Shown piece after piece: positions 1-10,584 of a stretch of 64,000 bases of DNA. This stretch comes from Eurosta solidaginis. Taxonomy: Eukaryota; Arthropoda; Insecta; Diptera; Tephritidae. Position numbers and translations under genes: made by a program. The notes beneath the pieces were generated by a model that saw only the letters and a list, made by a program, of their open reading frames with translations, had not been told where the DNA came from and did not search any database. The DNA lies in NCBI RefSeq assembly GCF_040869045.1, contig NC_090322.1:181535477-181599476 (forward strand). The letters are read 5' to 3'. The number at the start of each line of letters is the position of its first letter. The stretch's first letter is position 1.

Positions 1-1757
1 GAGCAAATGAGTATTTTTTTGGTTAGAGTTATTTTTTGTTTTATATCGAGTTTTCGTGAAGTAGAGATCTCAGCCATTTGAGTTTTTGTAAACTTGAGAA
101 AATTTGATAATAATCAAATATGAATACTTTTGATAATTTGGCTCGTGCCTATTGTATTTCATCGGCTAATTGCTACGAGCATTGATATTTGCATATACAT
201 CTCCGTATACGCGAATTTACATAAATGATTTGGTCGCTTCATAACGCGGAAAGTGGCAAGTTGTTTTATTAATATCTTAAGACGCTGCCACAGTATCAAA
301 GCGACCAAAGTTTTTATGCATGTCTGCCTTTACTTGGAGTATTATATGTATGTATATACATTTGTACTTTTTGCTTTGCTTTGTATTTTCATACATATAC
401 ATTCAATGATACAATGCTCAACAGCTGATCGACAGGCACATGCTTCTTGTTTATATATGCATATACATACATTTTTAAGGGTGGAATTTATGCTGGTCAA
501 GTGCATTTATCTTTCGACTTGGCTGATAAAACAAGGCTTTGAGTAATACTTACCCAACAACTCTCCCACCCATAGTCCAGATAAAAACCCAATAAATCTT
601 TAATTTCATTGAGAATTGGGCATAAGCGTTTGCCGTCGGCAAAACGTTGTTAATGTACATAAATACATTTTTACCAACAACCTTTAATAAATTCCAATTC
701 AATCAATTGCCACTATGTGGAAGATTTTTACAGTTTTGTATGCAGCCATATTTATCATTAACACTATTTAAAATAGTGCAAAATGCGCATATAAAATTGA
801 TCAAGAGACAAAAATTAAAATTTGTATAATCCCTGCGCTTTTGGGTTTTAAAGTGGAAAAATTGAAACATGCTCTGAAAAGAAGCATTGGGTCATTACAA
901 CTTGGCTTCCTGATCGCTCGAAATATTTTTCGGCATGGAAGAATGGAGTCATGACTAATGAGGCTTCCCACACAAAAGTTAAAGTGTACTTTGCAACGTT
1001 TTCAATAAAATTTTTTGACTTGCAAAAAAAAAGAAAGTGACACATTTCATCTTGACTACCTCAGCATATCATTTTAAATGAAAGTTGAGATTTGGTTGAA
1101 TGAACACATTTTTATGACATGAAAATGATCACAATGAGTTTTGTATACGAAATCAAAACAAGACAGCCTACAAAATTCTTTCATACACTTTAGCCAAATA
1201 ACTCAAAACGCACTCAAAGAGATTTTTATTTTCGCCGCGTTTCTCAAGCAAACAGCGGACAGACACAAAGAAGAATCGCCGACCCAGTCATAGAATCCAT
1301 CGAGAAAATATTGTTACAACTAGAAGAAAATCACACATTTTTCAAATCAGCGATTGACGCCTCTTATTATATTTATCCTCTTTGCTTCAACGCTAGCGCT
1401 AGCATTTGCCTTCGTCGTCAGCAGCAGCTAGCTCTAGCTCATTTTACAAAATTGGTGATTTTATTGTAAAATTCACTTTTAAACACTTTACCAATAGCAC
1501 ATCCTTTATTGGCTGTCCTCTAACGTTTTACCACAATGAATTTTACAGCTTTTTCAACTTTTATTATGAGCTTTGCTCAAAAATTATCTACGATCGAAAA
1601 ATATTTTCCGTTTTGCTGTTAACCAATTATAATTGACACGAACGAATAAGCAGCTGTCAAAATGAATAGATGCTGCCATATTAACGAGAAAAAATTAGGA
1701 GTGTATCGGATTGAAAGTAGAACACATATTTGATGGGAAGCGTAAACAGAAGTAACA
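1..1757. other. Non-coding stretch, nothing recognised
   Basis: AT-rich sequence with only short open frames and no protein similarity I can recognise. There is no terminal inverted repeat, LTR or RNA gene visible. Around 1200-1440 the base composition is less skewed and could be a leader or promoter of a gene outside the window, but no splice-consistent exon was found. Confidence 0.4.
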
Positions 1758-3690
1758 AGTAAGGGAGGCTAAGTTCGGGTGTAACCGAACATTACATACT
1801 CAGCTGAGAGCTTTGGAGACAAAATAAGGGAAAATCATCATGTAGCAAAATTAACCTAGGGTAACGCTGAAATGTGTTTGTATGACATGGGTATCAAATG
1901 GAAGGTATTAAAGAGTATTTTAAAAGGGAGTGGGCCATAGTTCTGTAGGTGGACGCCATTTCGGGATATCACCATAAAGGTGGACCAGGGGTGACTCTAG
2001 AATGTGCTTGTACGATATGGGAATCAAATGAAAGACGTTAATGAGTATTTTAAAAGATAGTAGGCATTAGTTATATAGGTCGACGCCATTTCGAGATATC
2101 GCCATAAAGGTGGACCAGGGGTGACTCGAAAATGTGTTTGTACGATATGGGTATCAAATCAAAGGTATTAATGAGGGTTTTAAAAGGGAGTGGGCCTTAG
2201 TTCTATAGGTGGACGCCTTTTCGAGATAGTGCCATAAAGGTGGACCAGGGGTGACTCTAAAATGTGTTTGTACGATATGGGTATCAAATTAAAGGTATTA
2301 ATGAGGGTTCTAAAAGGGAGTGTCCCTTACTTGTATATGTGAAGGCGTTTTCGAGATATCGGCCAAAATGTGGACCAGGGTGGCCCAGAACATCATCTGT
2401 CGGGTACCACTAATTTATTTATATATGTAATACCACGAACAGTATTCCTGCCAAGATTCCAAAGGCTTTTGATGCAGAACTTTTTCATTTTATTCTATGT
2501 ACTTAATATGGAAGGTGTCACGCCCATTTTGCAAAGTTTTTTCTAAAGTTATATTTTGCATAATAAACCAATCCAATTACAATGTTTCATCCGTTTTTTC
2601 ATATTTAGTATAGAACTATGGCATTTTTTTTTCATTTTTCGTAATTTTCGATATCGAAAAAGTGGGCGTGGTCATAGTCGGATTTCGGTCATTTTTTAAA
2701 CCAAGATAAAGTGAGTTCAGATAAGTACGTGAACTATGTTTAGTAAGCACATATCGATTTTTGCTCAAGTTATCGTGTTAAGGGCCGAGCGGAACGACAG
2801 ACGGTCGACTGTGTATAAAAACTGGGCGCAGCTTCAACCGAAAATAGTTATCGTCATAGAATCTATGCCCCTACCAAATTTCACAAGGATTGGTTAATTT
2901 TTGTTCGACTTAAGGCATTAAAAGTATTCTAGACAAATTAAATAAAAAAGGGCGGAGCCACGCCCATTTTGAAATTTTCTTTTATTTTTGTATTTTGTTG
3001 CACCATATCATTACTGGAGTTGAATGTTGACATAATTTACTTATATACTGAAAAGATATTAAATTTTTTGTTATAATTTGACTTAAAAAAAACTTTTGTT
3101 TTTTAAGTGGGCGTGTTCGTCATCCGATTTTACTAATTTTTCTTTAGTACACATATAGGAATAGGAGTAACGCTCTTGCCAAATTTCATCATGATATCTT
3201 CAACTACTGCCAAATTACGGCTTGCAAAACTTTCAAATTACCATCTTTCAAAAGTGGACATTGCCACGCCCATTGTTTACTAATTTTCTATTCTACGTCA
3301 TAAGGTCAAACCACCTACCGCGTTTCATCGCTTTATCCGTCTTTTGTAATGAATTATCGCACTTTTTGGGATTTTCGAAATTTTTGATATCGAAAAAGTG
3401 GGCGTGGATATAGTTCGATTTCGTTCATTTTAAATACCGATCTGAGATGAGTGCCCGGGAACCTACATAACAAATTTCATCAAGATACCTCAAAATTTAC
3501 TCAAGTTATAGTGTTTACGGACGGACGGACGGACGGACGGACATTGCTAAACAAAAATTTCTTTTTTCGCACAGATCATTTCGATATATAGAAGTCTATA
3601 TCTATCTCGATTAGTTTATGCCGCTGCGGATTACCGTTATGGGAACAAAGTTAATATACTCTGTGAGCTCTGCTCAGCTGAGTATAAAAA
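1758..3690. repeat. Dispersed repeat family A, copy 1, with 130-bp tandem array
   Basis: This copy starts with a short palindromic block (TTCGGGTGTAACCGAA) and ends with CTCAGCTGAGTATAA, which inversely matches ATACTCAGCTGAG near its start. Between about 1870 and 2380 it holds four tandem units: the anchor 'ggaccaggg' recurs at about 1983, 2113, 2243 and 2373, a period of 130 bp. Near the end (about 3518-3541) lies an (ACGG)n microsatellite. A second copy with nine units lies at 33336-36650. The (GTCC)n-type microsatellite recalls the 'mini-me' repeats described in Diptera, but that assignment is inference. No coding capacity is seen. Confidence 0.75.
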
Positions 3691-4194
3691 GTTGATACTG
3701 TAACGATTTTACTGCAAATCCTCTTATTTGCCCTCTGTTAAGTTCGAATCACTAAACTGTTGAATAAATAACTCCAATATTGAATAATGGAAAAATGGCC
3801 TTTATTAAAGTACTTCACAATAACACTTATACTTTGCAACTAGCTGGCTTAATAACCAAACTGATTGATAGCTCAAATGAAACTCACTTTCAAAATAATA
3901 CTGCTATTGCTCGCTAGATAGCCTCTTAATCGAAACTGATTATAGCGCCTCTACCGCTCGGGCTTTTATACTCTGTGATTTCCTCGTGGCATCTTCTAGG
4001 CGCTTCCAGAATTTGCTTAGTTGCCGTCATCTGATTATAACTACAGATGCACGTATATAGCTTCTCATATGCGTGTATTTGTGAGCGACACTTCAACAAT
4101 TACAATTGTATACTTTTGGGAGCATCTCTTCTCTGCTGCGTGTACGTACATATGTGTAGACATAATGTTTTATTCGTTTATGTAGATAAATAAT

Positions 4195-4939
4195 AGGGCC
4201 GTTCCATTGGTTTATCGAGCTCTGGCTCTGGCTCAAATCTCATTGGAACGATCTGGATCAACTTTATGAGAACTGGCAGCACTAATATAAAACATCTGTT
4301 TTGTTGAAAATAAGAAGAAACGTACACAAAATTTTAAGATACTGATAGAATTATTAACATTTAAATAGTTTCGCACGTAAGCAAACTATTTATTTTCCTT
4401 ACATCATCTTCAAGTTGTTTACTCTTTCAGTGTTTTTGCTTTTAAATATGGCGAATTCTTTTATGTATACACAAATGTACACATATTTAGTTCAGTGCTA
4501 CAATGGCTCAACTATATGGTTGGCTCATCTCACCAGCTGATTTTATTTTTTTCATTTCACTGTAGTAGGGATTGTCAGAAGGAGATGGCAAACTTAAAAT
4601 GAAACTAACGAATTTACAACATTTTCTTACTACATACAAATGCTGCTAAGTTTTATGTTTTCATTCCATTCCATTCGTCTAACAGCAACACTCTGATTTT
4701 GGCAATGTGAACAAATGTATGTTGTTGCTGTAGAGATGAACCAACCATATAGTTGAGCCATGAGTGCTACCAACTCAAAAGTGGTTAGCTGTCAAAAATC
4801 TACTACAGCAAACGAAACGAACAGAACTGCTATACGGATCAGAAATTGAACCAGATAAATATCAGGATCACAACGTTGTTGTTGCATTTGCATGTTAAAT
4901 TTCTATCCGTATCTCGCTCAAGTCTGAATGGAACGTAAC
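4195..4939. mobile_element. DNA element inserted in the solo LTR
   Basis: Comparison with the uninterrupted LTR copies puts the junctions at 4194/4195 and 4939/4940, with TAAT on both sides. The ends are loosely inverted: GGGCCGTTCCATT on the left, and ACGTTCCATTCAG when the right end is reverse-complemented. There is no transposase reading frame, so it is non-autonomous. Its superfamily is not clear. It contains a complete MITE at 4502-4762. Confidence 0.6.
4502..4762. mobile_element. MITE, CATGGCTCAA family, copy 1
   Basis: A 261-bp non-coding element with about 27-bp terminal inverted repeats (ATGGCTCAACTATATGGTTGG and its complement), flanked by a perfect 8-bp duplication AGTGCTAC at 4494-4501 and 4763-4770. 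A second, diverged copy with its own 8-bp duplication is at 21099-21363. An 8-bp duplication fits hAT or P-type transposition; no transposase is present in either copy. Confidence 0.85.
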
Positions 4940-5859
4940 TAATGATTGATCTATGGATGTGCATGCAAGGCGCTCCTTAGCATCGGCTTAGAGATGGCAG
5001 CACCCCTTAGTTTTGCTAATATTCGTAACAATACGTTGGTAAAAGTATTTCATGCTTACAACATAAAGTTAGGTGATTCTATACGACAGAATGACACTGC
5101 TAATACGCGTCCAAAAATATCGAGACAGGTGTCAAACGACGCGTATTAATCTCGAGAATAATAATCCGAAGGCGGAAAATAAAAATTTTAAGTCGTTCAA
5201 AAGATATTAACGAAAAACCGAAAAAAGGTCTGCGGGTACCTCCGGAACCGGGGTTGTTATCCATAGTATTTTTGCACAGAACACCTTTCTGTGTTGGCGG
5301 CCTTCGGCTGCGCTTATAAAAAATTACCCTGGGTGGGTCCAACACCGGTTTGGAGACCAAATCTATATCCGCTCAAAACATTTATTTATTTTAATTATTT
5401 AAATATTTTCCTAGCACAACAATTTGGTAAATTATTTTACAGTGCTAGTCAGGAATTGTAAATAGTTAAATTTAAGATGAATTAATATGGCAATAGAATT
5501 AACATCAAGTAAATAAAACAATACAACAATAATATTAGTAAAAATAGAAATGATACTTATACAAATATGATTATTATATTAAGCAAATAGAAATCATCAT
5601 TTAGACAATTGGGGGAAAGGAAAAAGGAAACAAGATGAGATAATACAATTTCATTAGCAAGAATACAAAAATAGGGTAATAGTCTAGTTGAGGGGTCGAC
5701 TGCTAATACGCTACCAAATATATCGATAGAGGTGTCAAACGACGCGTCTTGACATCAGTATTAAGAATCCGAAAATTATAACTCGTTCAAAAGATATTAA
5801 CGAAAAACCGAAAAAAGATCCGCGGGTACCTCCGAATCCGGGGGTGGGATCCATAATAT

Positions 5860-6560
5860 TGTAACGAATTTGCTTGCAAATCCTCTTATTTGCAATCCTC
5901 TGCTAAGTTCGAATCACTAAAATGTTGAATAAATAACTCCAATATTGAATGTGGAAAAAATGGCCTTTATTAAAGTACTTCACAATAACACTTATACTTT
6001 GCTACTCGCTGCCTTAATAACCAAACTGATTGATAACTCAAATGAAACTCTACTATTGGCCGCCAGATCGCGTGCTTAAGCAACTGATTGATAGCTCTAC
6101 TCAAACTGAATTACTTCTTACTCGCCTGCCCCGCTTTTATAGTTTACGCTGCATACTTCTAGGCTCTTCGATTTCCAGAAATTACTAGTTTGTTTCGGCT
6201 ACAAAATCGCCAGCCACAACTACGTGCACAAATTATTGCTCTCTCTTGTGACAACTCAGATAAGATATATGCATGTGTTTGTGCATTGCCGCTCCGCTGC
6301 TCGTATACGTACATATGTGTAGACGCAATTATTTATTCGTTTATGTAGATACATAATGATTGAATTATTGATGTGAATGTTTGTAGTTTACAGTCTCTCG
6401 CGCATACATAGGCGTATAAATAAATGCATCTGTGTGTGACTTATTTCGGCCGCCTTATATATGTGTATACATGATTTGATTATTGACGTAAATACTGCTT
6501 ATCGTGGCCTTAGCATCGCCTTAGTGATGGGATAACTTAGTGATGCTAATATCCGTGACA
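5860..6560 (-). repeat. 3' LTR of the Gag-only element
   Basis: 701 bp, the same length as the 5' LTR, with TG...CA ends and about 98% identity to it on reading. Confidence 0.9.
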
Positions 6561-6575
6561 CTGCCCTCCACCTAA
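6561..6575 (-). promoter_or_regulatory. Polypurine tract of the Gag-only element
   Basis: In sense orientation the bases just before the 3' LTR read AGGTGGAGGGCAG, a purine-rich second-strand primer site in the expected place. Confidence 0.7.
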
Positions 6576-6847
6576 GTCTGATCGTCCCGATCAGACAAAT
6601 CTCTCGATCTAAACGCTGCTAGCATCGCCAAATGTACCACTCTTCTACTCCGTGGTTTCTCAATGCTTTGTATGCGGTAGATCATATCACTGATCTTCAC
6701 AACTTTGAACGGGCCTTCCCAACTGCACCGAAATTTGGAAGGAACACCTTTCCGCCGGCGAGGGTTGTACAACAGTACCAAATCTCCCTCCAAGAAACCC
6801 TCCGAATTATTCTTGTTGTCGTACCTGTATTTCATCTTACTACTCAT
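6572..6847 (-). pseudogene. Integrase C-terminal remnant of the Gag-only element
   Basis: This 91-codon minus-strand frame lies between the Gag-protease stop and the 3' LTR. It contains 'FLEGDLVLLYNPRRRKG' and 'WEGPFKVVKI', the GPY/F-type C-terminal module of Ty3/gypsy integrases, with a typical final 'VVHL'. The catalytic integrase core, RNase H and RT that should precede it are gone, so this is the downstream edge of the internal deletion, at roughly 6850-6936. Confidence 0.8.
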
Positions 6848-6935
6848 TATCCTGGATTGTTCCCTCGCACTCTATTGCTTAGCCAATGAAGAACTACTTC
6901 GCAGAGCTTGATCTTGACGGATTGACTTTGCATCA

Positions 6936-9047
6936 TCAGTATTGTCTTGACGTTTCACACGCTGGCTTGAAACCACCCTTGCATTCTTTCTGGAAAATTC
7001 TTTCAGTAGTTTTAGTGCGTCCATTAGGGTTTGTCAATGCCAGTGTTTTTCTCGCAGGTACTTTTGATTTCGCTTTATTTGGCCCATTCGATCCATCAAC
7101 CTTTGCTCGATCTACTTTCCTTGACTTTCGTGGTATCTGTCGAATCTCCTCCACCAGCACTCGCTTACTGCTGAACCCTTTTTCCAAACTGAAGGTAAGT
7201 GGCACATCTTGGTTCTCATAATGCATCACCCTTCTCTGCATATCGATCTTGATGTCATGGTCAACCAAGAAATCCACTCCCAATATAACTTCATCAACAA
7301 TCTCCGCCACAACGAATTTGTGTAAAACCATGACCTTCCCAATTAATACCTCACATACCACTTCGCCTTGGACTTGATTATACTCGCATGTGACCGTACG
7401 CAACCTTGCTCCAGGTAATGACTTTACTCTCCTGTTGACCAAGTCAGATCGGATCAAGGAATGAGATGCGCCCGTATCTACAGTCAGTACACGTTCTTTA
7501 CCATCCACATTCCCTCTGACGGTAAGACTGCTTGATTTCCTTCCAATTTGCGACACAGATATCACAGGACATTCAATAGCCGGGGCAAGTTTTCGTTCTT
7601 TACATTCGACACGCTCTTGCTCATTTCCGCCAGCTTTGCGTTTACGGCCACCCATATTGTTGGAACTATTAGGACCAAGATCGCAATGACGTGCAATGTG
7701 ACCTGAGTTGCCGCACTTGAAACATTTAATAACTCCGGCATTCTTCTGTTGAGATCCCTTCAGTGCTTCCAAAATTGTGTCTACCCACTCTGGCCTTTCT
7801 ACTTCCACACGGCGTGCTTTGAAAACTGGCTTACACAGAAGCGACGCTGTTTCCTGAATTAGAGCATGCGATACCGTTTCAGCAAACGTTAGTTTTGGAT
7901 TCGCATATGTAGCCCGCTTCGTTTCCACGTCCCGTATGCCATTTATGAAACTCTGGATTTTTACCCTTTCAGTGTATTCCACGGGTGCGTCCGCATTTGC
8001 AAGATGAGCCAATCTTTCAATATCTGAAGCAAACTCCTGCAATGTCTCATTTGCTTTTTGGTAGCGGTTTTGCAACTCAATTTGGAATATCTGTTTTCTA
8101 TGCTCGCTTCCATAACGTCGTTCTACAGCAGCCATCAATGCTTCATAATTGTTCCGCTCTCCTTCGGGAATCGTCTGTAGGATTTCCGCTGCTGGCCCCT
8201 TCAATGCCACGAACAGTGCAGCAACTTTATCTTCCGCATTCCAGTTGTTCACTGTTGCGGTTTTCTCAAACTGTAGCTTGAAGACCTGGAAAGGAACAGA
8301 ACCGTCAAATGATGGTGTTTTTACCTTTGGATTGCTTGCTGAAACAGCTGGGCGGTTTAGTTGTAACTGCTCCATACGAGCTTTTAACGCTTCTATTTCA
8401 GCATCAATTTTGTCCTCGAGTTGTAAAATTTTTACATCCTGCTCTTCCAGTTTCACAAAGAGCTGCGATGATACCTGTTCCGAAATTTGTGCCGACATTT
8501 CAGATATACGTGCCTCTTGCGCTTCCAGTTGAGATGCCAAATATGTCTTCTGTTCTTCCAATTGTGATGTTATACGGGTTTCCTGCGATTCCAGTTGGGA
8601 TACCATATACGTCTTCTGTTCTTCAAGTTGTGAAGAAATTTGTGTTTCCTGTGCTTCAATCTTCGATGTTATTCGTGTCTCTTGGGATTCCATCTGTGAT
8701 GACATATACGTTTTCTGTTCTTCTAGTTGAGATGCCAGTTGAGATGTTATATCTGCCTTTTGCGATTCCAGTTGAGAAGCCACTGTCGATGTTTGAGCAG
8801 ATATTGCAGCCAAAATCATGTTCAAGTCTGTGCTGGTAACCGTCTGCGATGTTTCGTTTTTCTCTTCAATTTTTGTTGTCTCCTCGCCATCAAGATGAAA
8901 TACATACTCTTCCACATCAATTCCTTCTGCTTCCATTGCCTCTCGTAGCCGTGCCTGAAGTTCACGTTTAACGCCGCTTGTATTCAATCCACGGCTGTCC
9001 AACTCCTTCTTTAGTTGCTGGATCTTCAATTCACTGAACTTTGCCAT
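6936..9047 (-). CDS. Gag-protease polyprotein with N-terminal SAP domain
   Basis: The 703-residue ORF is intact from ATG (9047) to stop. Domains in order: a SAP-like helix-extension-helix (residues about 4-38), which in other proteins binds DNA; a long glutamine-rich heptad region (about 90-230) built from near-repeats of 'SQLEEQKTYM' and 'SQ.ESQETRI', predicted coiled coil; a retroviral-type Gag capsid region (about 245-400); a CCHC zinc knuckle (442-455, C-x2-C-x4-H-x4-C); and an aspartic protease with DTGAS at 524-528. The C-terminal 130 residues are basic and end where the internal deletion begins. Role by family: packages element RNA and processes Gag. Without RT it would depend on a related full-length element. 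An intact frame of this length in a deleted element suggests selection or recent origin. Confidence 0.85.
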   Translation of the reverse strand: MAKFSELKIQQLKKELDSRGLNTSGVKRELQARLREAMEAEGIDVEEYVFHLDGEETTKIEEKNETSQTVTSTDLNMILAAISAQTSTVASQLESQKADITSQLASQLEEQKTYMSSQMESQETRITSKIEAQETQISSQLEEQKTYMVSQLESQETRITSQLEEQKTYLASQLEAQEARISEMSAQISEQVSSQLFVKLEEQDVKILQLEDKIDAEIEALKARMEQLQLNRPAVSASNPKVKTPSFDGSVPFQVFKLQFEKTATVNNWNAEDKVAALFVALKGPAAEILQTIPEGERNNYEALMAAVERRYGSEHRKQIFQIELQNRYQKANETLQEFASDIERLAHLANADAPVEYTERVKIQSFINGIRDVETKRATYANPKLTFAETVSHALIQETASLLCKPVFKARRVEVERPEWVDTILEALKGSQQKNAGVIKCFKCGNSGHIARHCDLGPNSSNNMGGRKRKAGGNEQERVECKERKLAPAIECPVISVSQIGRKSSSLTVRGNVDGKERVLTVDTGASHSLIRSDLVNRRVKSLPGARLRTVTCEYNQVQGEVVCEVLIGKVMVLHKFVVAEIVDEVILGVDFLVDHDIKIDMQRRVMHYENQDVPLTFSLEKGFSSKRVLVEEIRQIPRKSRKVDRAKVDGSNGPNKAKSKVPARKTLALTNPNGRTKTTERIFQKECKGGFKPACETSRQY

Positions 9048-9084
9048 TTCCTTGTTGTCCTCTGGAATTTATTCAACAATTCCT

Positions 9085-9096
9085 CTTCTGACACCA
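9085..9096 (-). promoter_or_regulatory. Primer-binding site of the Gag-only element
   Basis: Two bases inside the 5' LTR the sense strand reads TGGTGTCAGAAG, which fits the 3' end of a leucine tRNA as in several insect Ty3/gypsy elements. The tRNA identity is from memory of the family, not from a search. Confidence 0.65.
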
Positions 9097-9098
9097 AT

Positions 9099-9799
9099 TG
9101 TAACGAATTTGCTTGCAAATCCTCTTATTTGCAATCCTCTGCTAAGTTCGAATGACTAAACTGTTGAATAAATAACTCCAATATTGAATGATGGAAAAAT
9201 GGCCGTTATTAAAGTACTTCACAATAACACTTATACTTTGCTACTCGCTGGCTTAATAACCAAACTGATTGATAACTCAAATGAAACTCTATTATTGGCC
9301 GCCAGATCGCGTGCTTAAGCAACTGATTGATAGCTCTACTCAAACTGAATTACTTCTTACCCGCCTGCCCCGCTTTTATAGTTTACGCTGCATACTTCTA
9401 GGCTCTTCGATTTCCAGAACTTACTAGTTTGTTTCGCCTACAAAATCGCCAGCCACAACTACGTGCACAAATTATTGCTCTCTCTTGTGACAACTCAGAT
9501 AAGATATATGCATGTGTTTGTGCATTGCCGCTCCGCTGCTCGTATACGTACATATGTGTAGACGCAATTATTTATTCGTTTATGCAGATACATAATGATT
9601 GAATTATTGATGTGAATGTTTGTAGTTTACAGTCTCTCGCGCATACATGGGCGTATAAGTAAATGCATCTGTGTGTGACTTATTTCGGCCGCCTTATATA
9701 TGTGTATACATGATTTGATTATTGACGTAAATACTGCTTATCGTGGCCTTAGCATCGCCTTAGTGATGGGATAACTTAGTGATGCTAATATCCGTGACA
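9099..9799 (-). repeat. 5' LTR of the Gag-only element
   Basis: 701 bp. In sense orientation it begins TGTCACGGATATTAGC and ends CGTTACA. It pairs with the copy at 5860-6560, with about a dozen substitutions between them. Confidence 0.9.
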
Positions 9800-10138
9800 G
9801 TATTTTTGAGCAGAACACCCTTCTGAGTGGGCGGCCTGCGGCCGCGCTTATAAAAAATAACCCTGGGCTACGCCATGCCAAGTCCGAGTGTGTGGTATAA
9901 CCGTGGCTACCGCCACGGTGATGCACAATTTTTTTTGTGGGTACGAACACAACAACAACCACATGAAAATCGCCAACTTCAACTGCAAATATCTCCGGAC
10001 ATAGATAACATTTTTCTTTTCCGCCATCGGATTATTGTTCTCGAGATTAATACGCGTCTTTTGACGCCTCTATCGATATTTTTGGTAGCGGATTAGCGTC
10101 GACCCCGCAACTAGACTATTACCAAAAATAGTTTCGGC

Positions 10139-10336
10139 TTAGAAATCATTATAAAAAGTGGTTAGCTCATTTTTGAAGTGCCAAGCATTTCCTATTTGTC
10201 TAAGTCTTGCGGGAAGAGCATTCCAAAGGCGTATGGAAGTAACGAAGAACTGCTGTCCAGAGGTTAGCAAACGGTATCTTATGTGCGTGAGAAGCACTGA
10301 TCTCGATGAATGAAGAAACGTAAGCCACCGATATAA
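10139..10336 (-). pseudogene. C-terminal tail of a non-LTR reverse transcriptase
   Basis: The minus-strand frame encodes a short tail containing 'FFVTSIRLWNALPARLR' followed by 'FKNELTTFY' and a stop. The 'R.WN.LP..LR' block close to the C-terminus is typical of CR1/Jockey-like non-LTR reverse transcriptases. Only the last 60 or so residues remain, because the element was 5'-truncated on insertion. Upstream residues in the same open frame come from the surrounding MITE, not from the element. Confidence 0.6.
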
Positions 10337-10584
10337 ATGTTCACATTTTTTTTGTGGGTACAACAATATTACAACAACCACATGAAAGTCGCCAACTTCA
10401 ACTGCAAATATCTCCGGACAGAGATACAATTTTTGTTTTCCGCCTTCGGATTGTTGTTATCGAGGTTAATAAACGTCTTTTGACACCTCTCTCGATTTTT
10501 TTTTTTTTTTTTTGACGCGTATTAGAAGTGTCATGCTGTCGTATAGAATTACCTAAAGTTAGTTCCTAAGTGCGGTACCTCACA

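Larger units (their letters stand above)
3699..5030 (-). mobile_element. Solo LTR, interrupted by a DNA element
   Basis: The copy starts TGTAACG and ends CGTAACA, and is flanked by a perfect 4-bp target duplication ATAC (3695-3698 and 5031-5034). No internal retrotransposon sequence remains, so it is a solo LTR left by LTR-LTR recombination. It is related to the LTRs at 5860-6560 and 9099-9799 and to the opposite-strand solo LTR at 39730-40256. A foreign DNA element occupies 4195-4939; without it the LTR is about 590 bp. Confidence 0.85.
5860..9799 (-). mobile_element. Gag-only LTR retrotransposon (Ty3/gypsy type, RT deleted)
   Basis: Two 701-bp LTRs (5860-6560 and 9099-9799, TG...CA ends) flank a minus-strand internal region holding a 703-codon Gag-protease ORF and a short integrase C-terminal remnant. 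Reverse transcriptase, RNase H and most of integrase are absent. A primer-binding site and a polypurine tract are present, so the copy could be mobilised in trans. The flanks read ATAT on the left and GTAT on the right, a 4-bp duplication with one change. The LTRs differ at roughly 14 positions on reading (about 2%), so insertion is fairly recent. The element lies inside the MITE at 5675-10123. Confidence 0.85.
5675..10123. mobile_element. GGTAATAG MITE, split by an LTR retrotransposon
   Basis: Terminal inverted repeats of about 70 bp start GGTAATAGTCTAGTTG at 5675 and end CAACTAGACTATTACC at 10123. They are flanked by a perfect 8-bp duplication AAAAATAG (5667-5674 and 10124-10131). Without the LTR element the MITE is about 505 bp. 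It shares internal sequence (a GTGGCTACCGCCAC hairpin near 9901 and a block ending ACGCGT) with the relatives at 5072-10553, 10957-11427, 22020-22130 and 45735-46345. It has no coding capacity. Confidence 0.85.
5380..10343 (-). mobile_element. 3' end of a non-LTR retrotransposon, 5'-truncated, split by later insertions
   Basis: On the minus strand the fragment begins near 10343, contains the end of a reverse-transcriptase ORF (stop near 10139), and continues as an AT-rich 3' UTR through 10124-10138 and then 5380-5674. It ends in an A/T-rich (AAAT)-type tail at about 5380-5400. A MITE at 5675-10123 interrupts the UTR. The outer junctions lie inside the MITE at 5072-10553 and are accurate to about 10 bp; no clean target duplication was resolved. 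Confidence 0.6.
5072..10553. mobile_element. GGTRATTCTATACGACAG MITE, outer host of a four-level nest
   Basis: The left end (GGTGATTCTATACGACAG at 5072) and the right end (CTGTCGTATAGAATTACC ending at 10553) are inverted copies, flanked by a perfect 8-bp duplication TAAAGTTA (5064-5071 and 10554-10561). The two halves, 5072 to about 5380 and about 10345 to 10553, match the uninterrupted relative at 10957-11427. Everything between them entered later: a non-LTR 3' fragment, a second MITE inside that, and an LTR element inside the second MITE. Confidence 0.8.

Noticed and set aside
8149..8839. Overlapping plus-strand frames of 127 and 176 codons
   Set aside because: Antisense to the repetitive coiled-coil part of the Gag ORF; the openness follows from the repeat composition.
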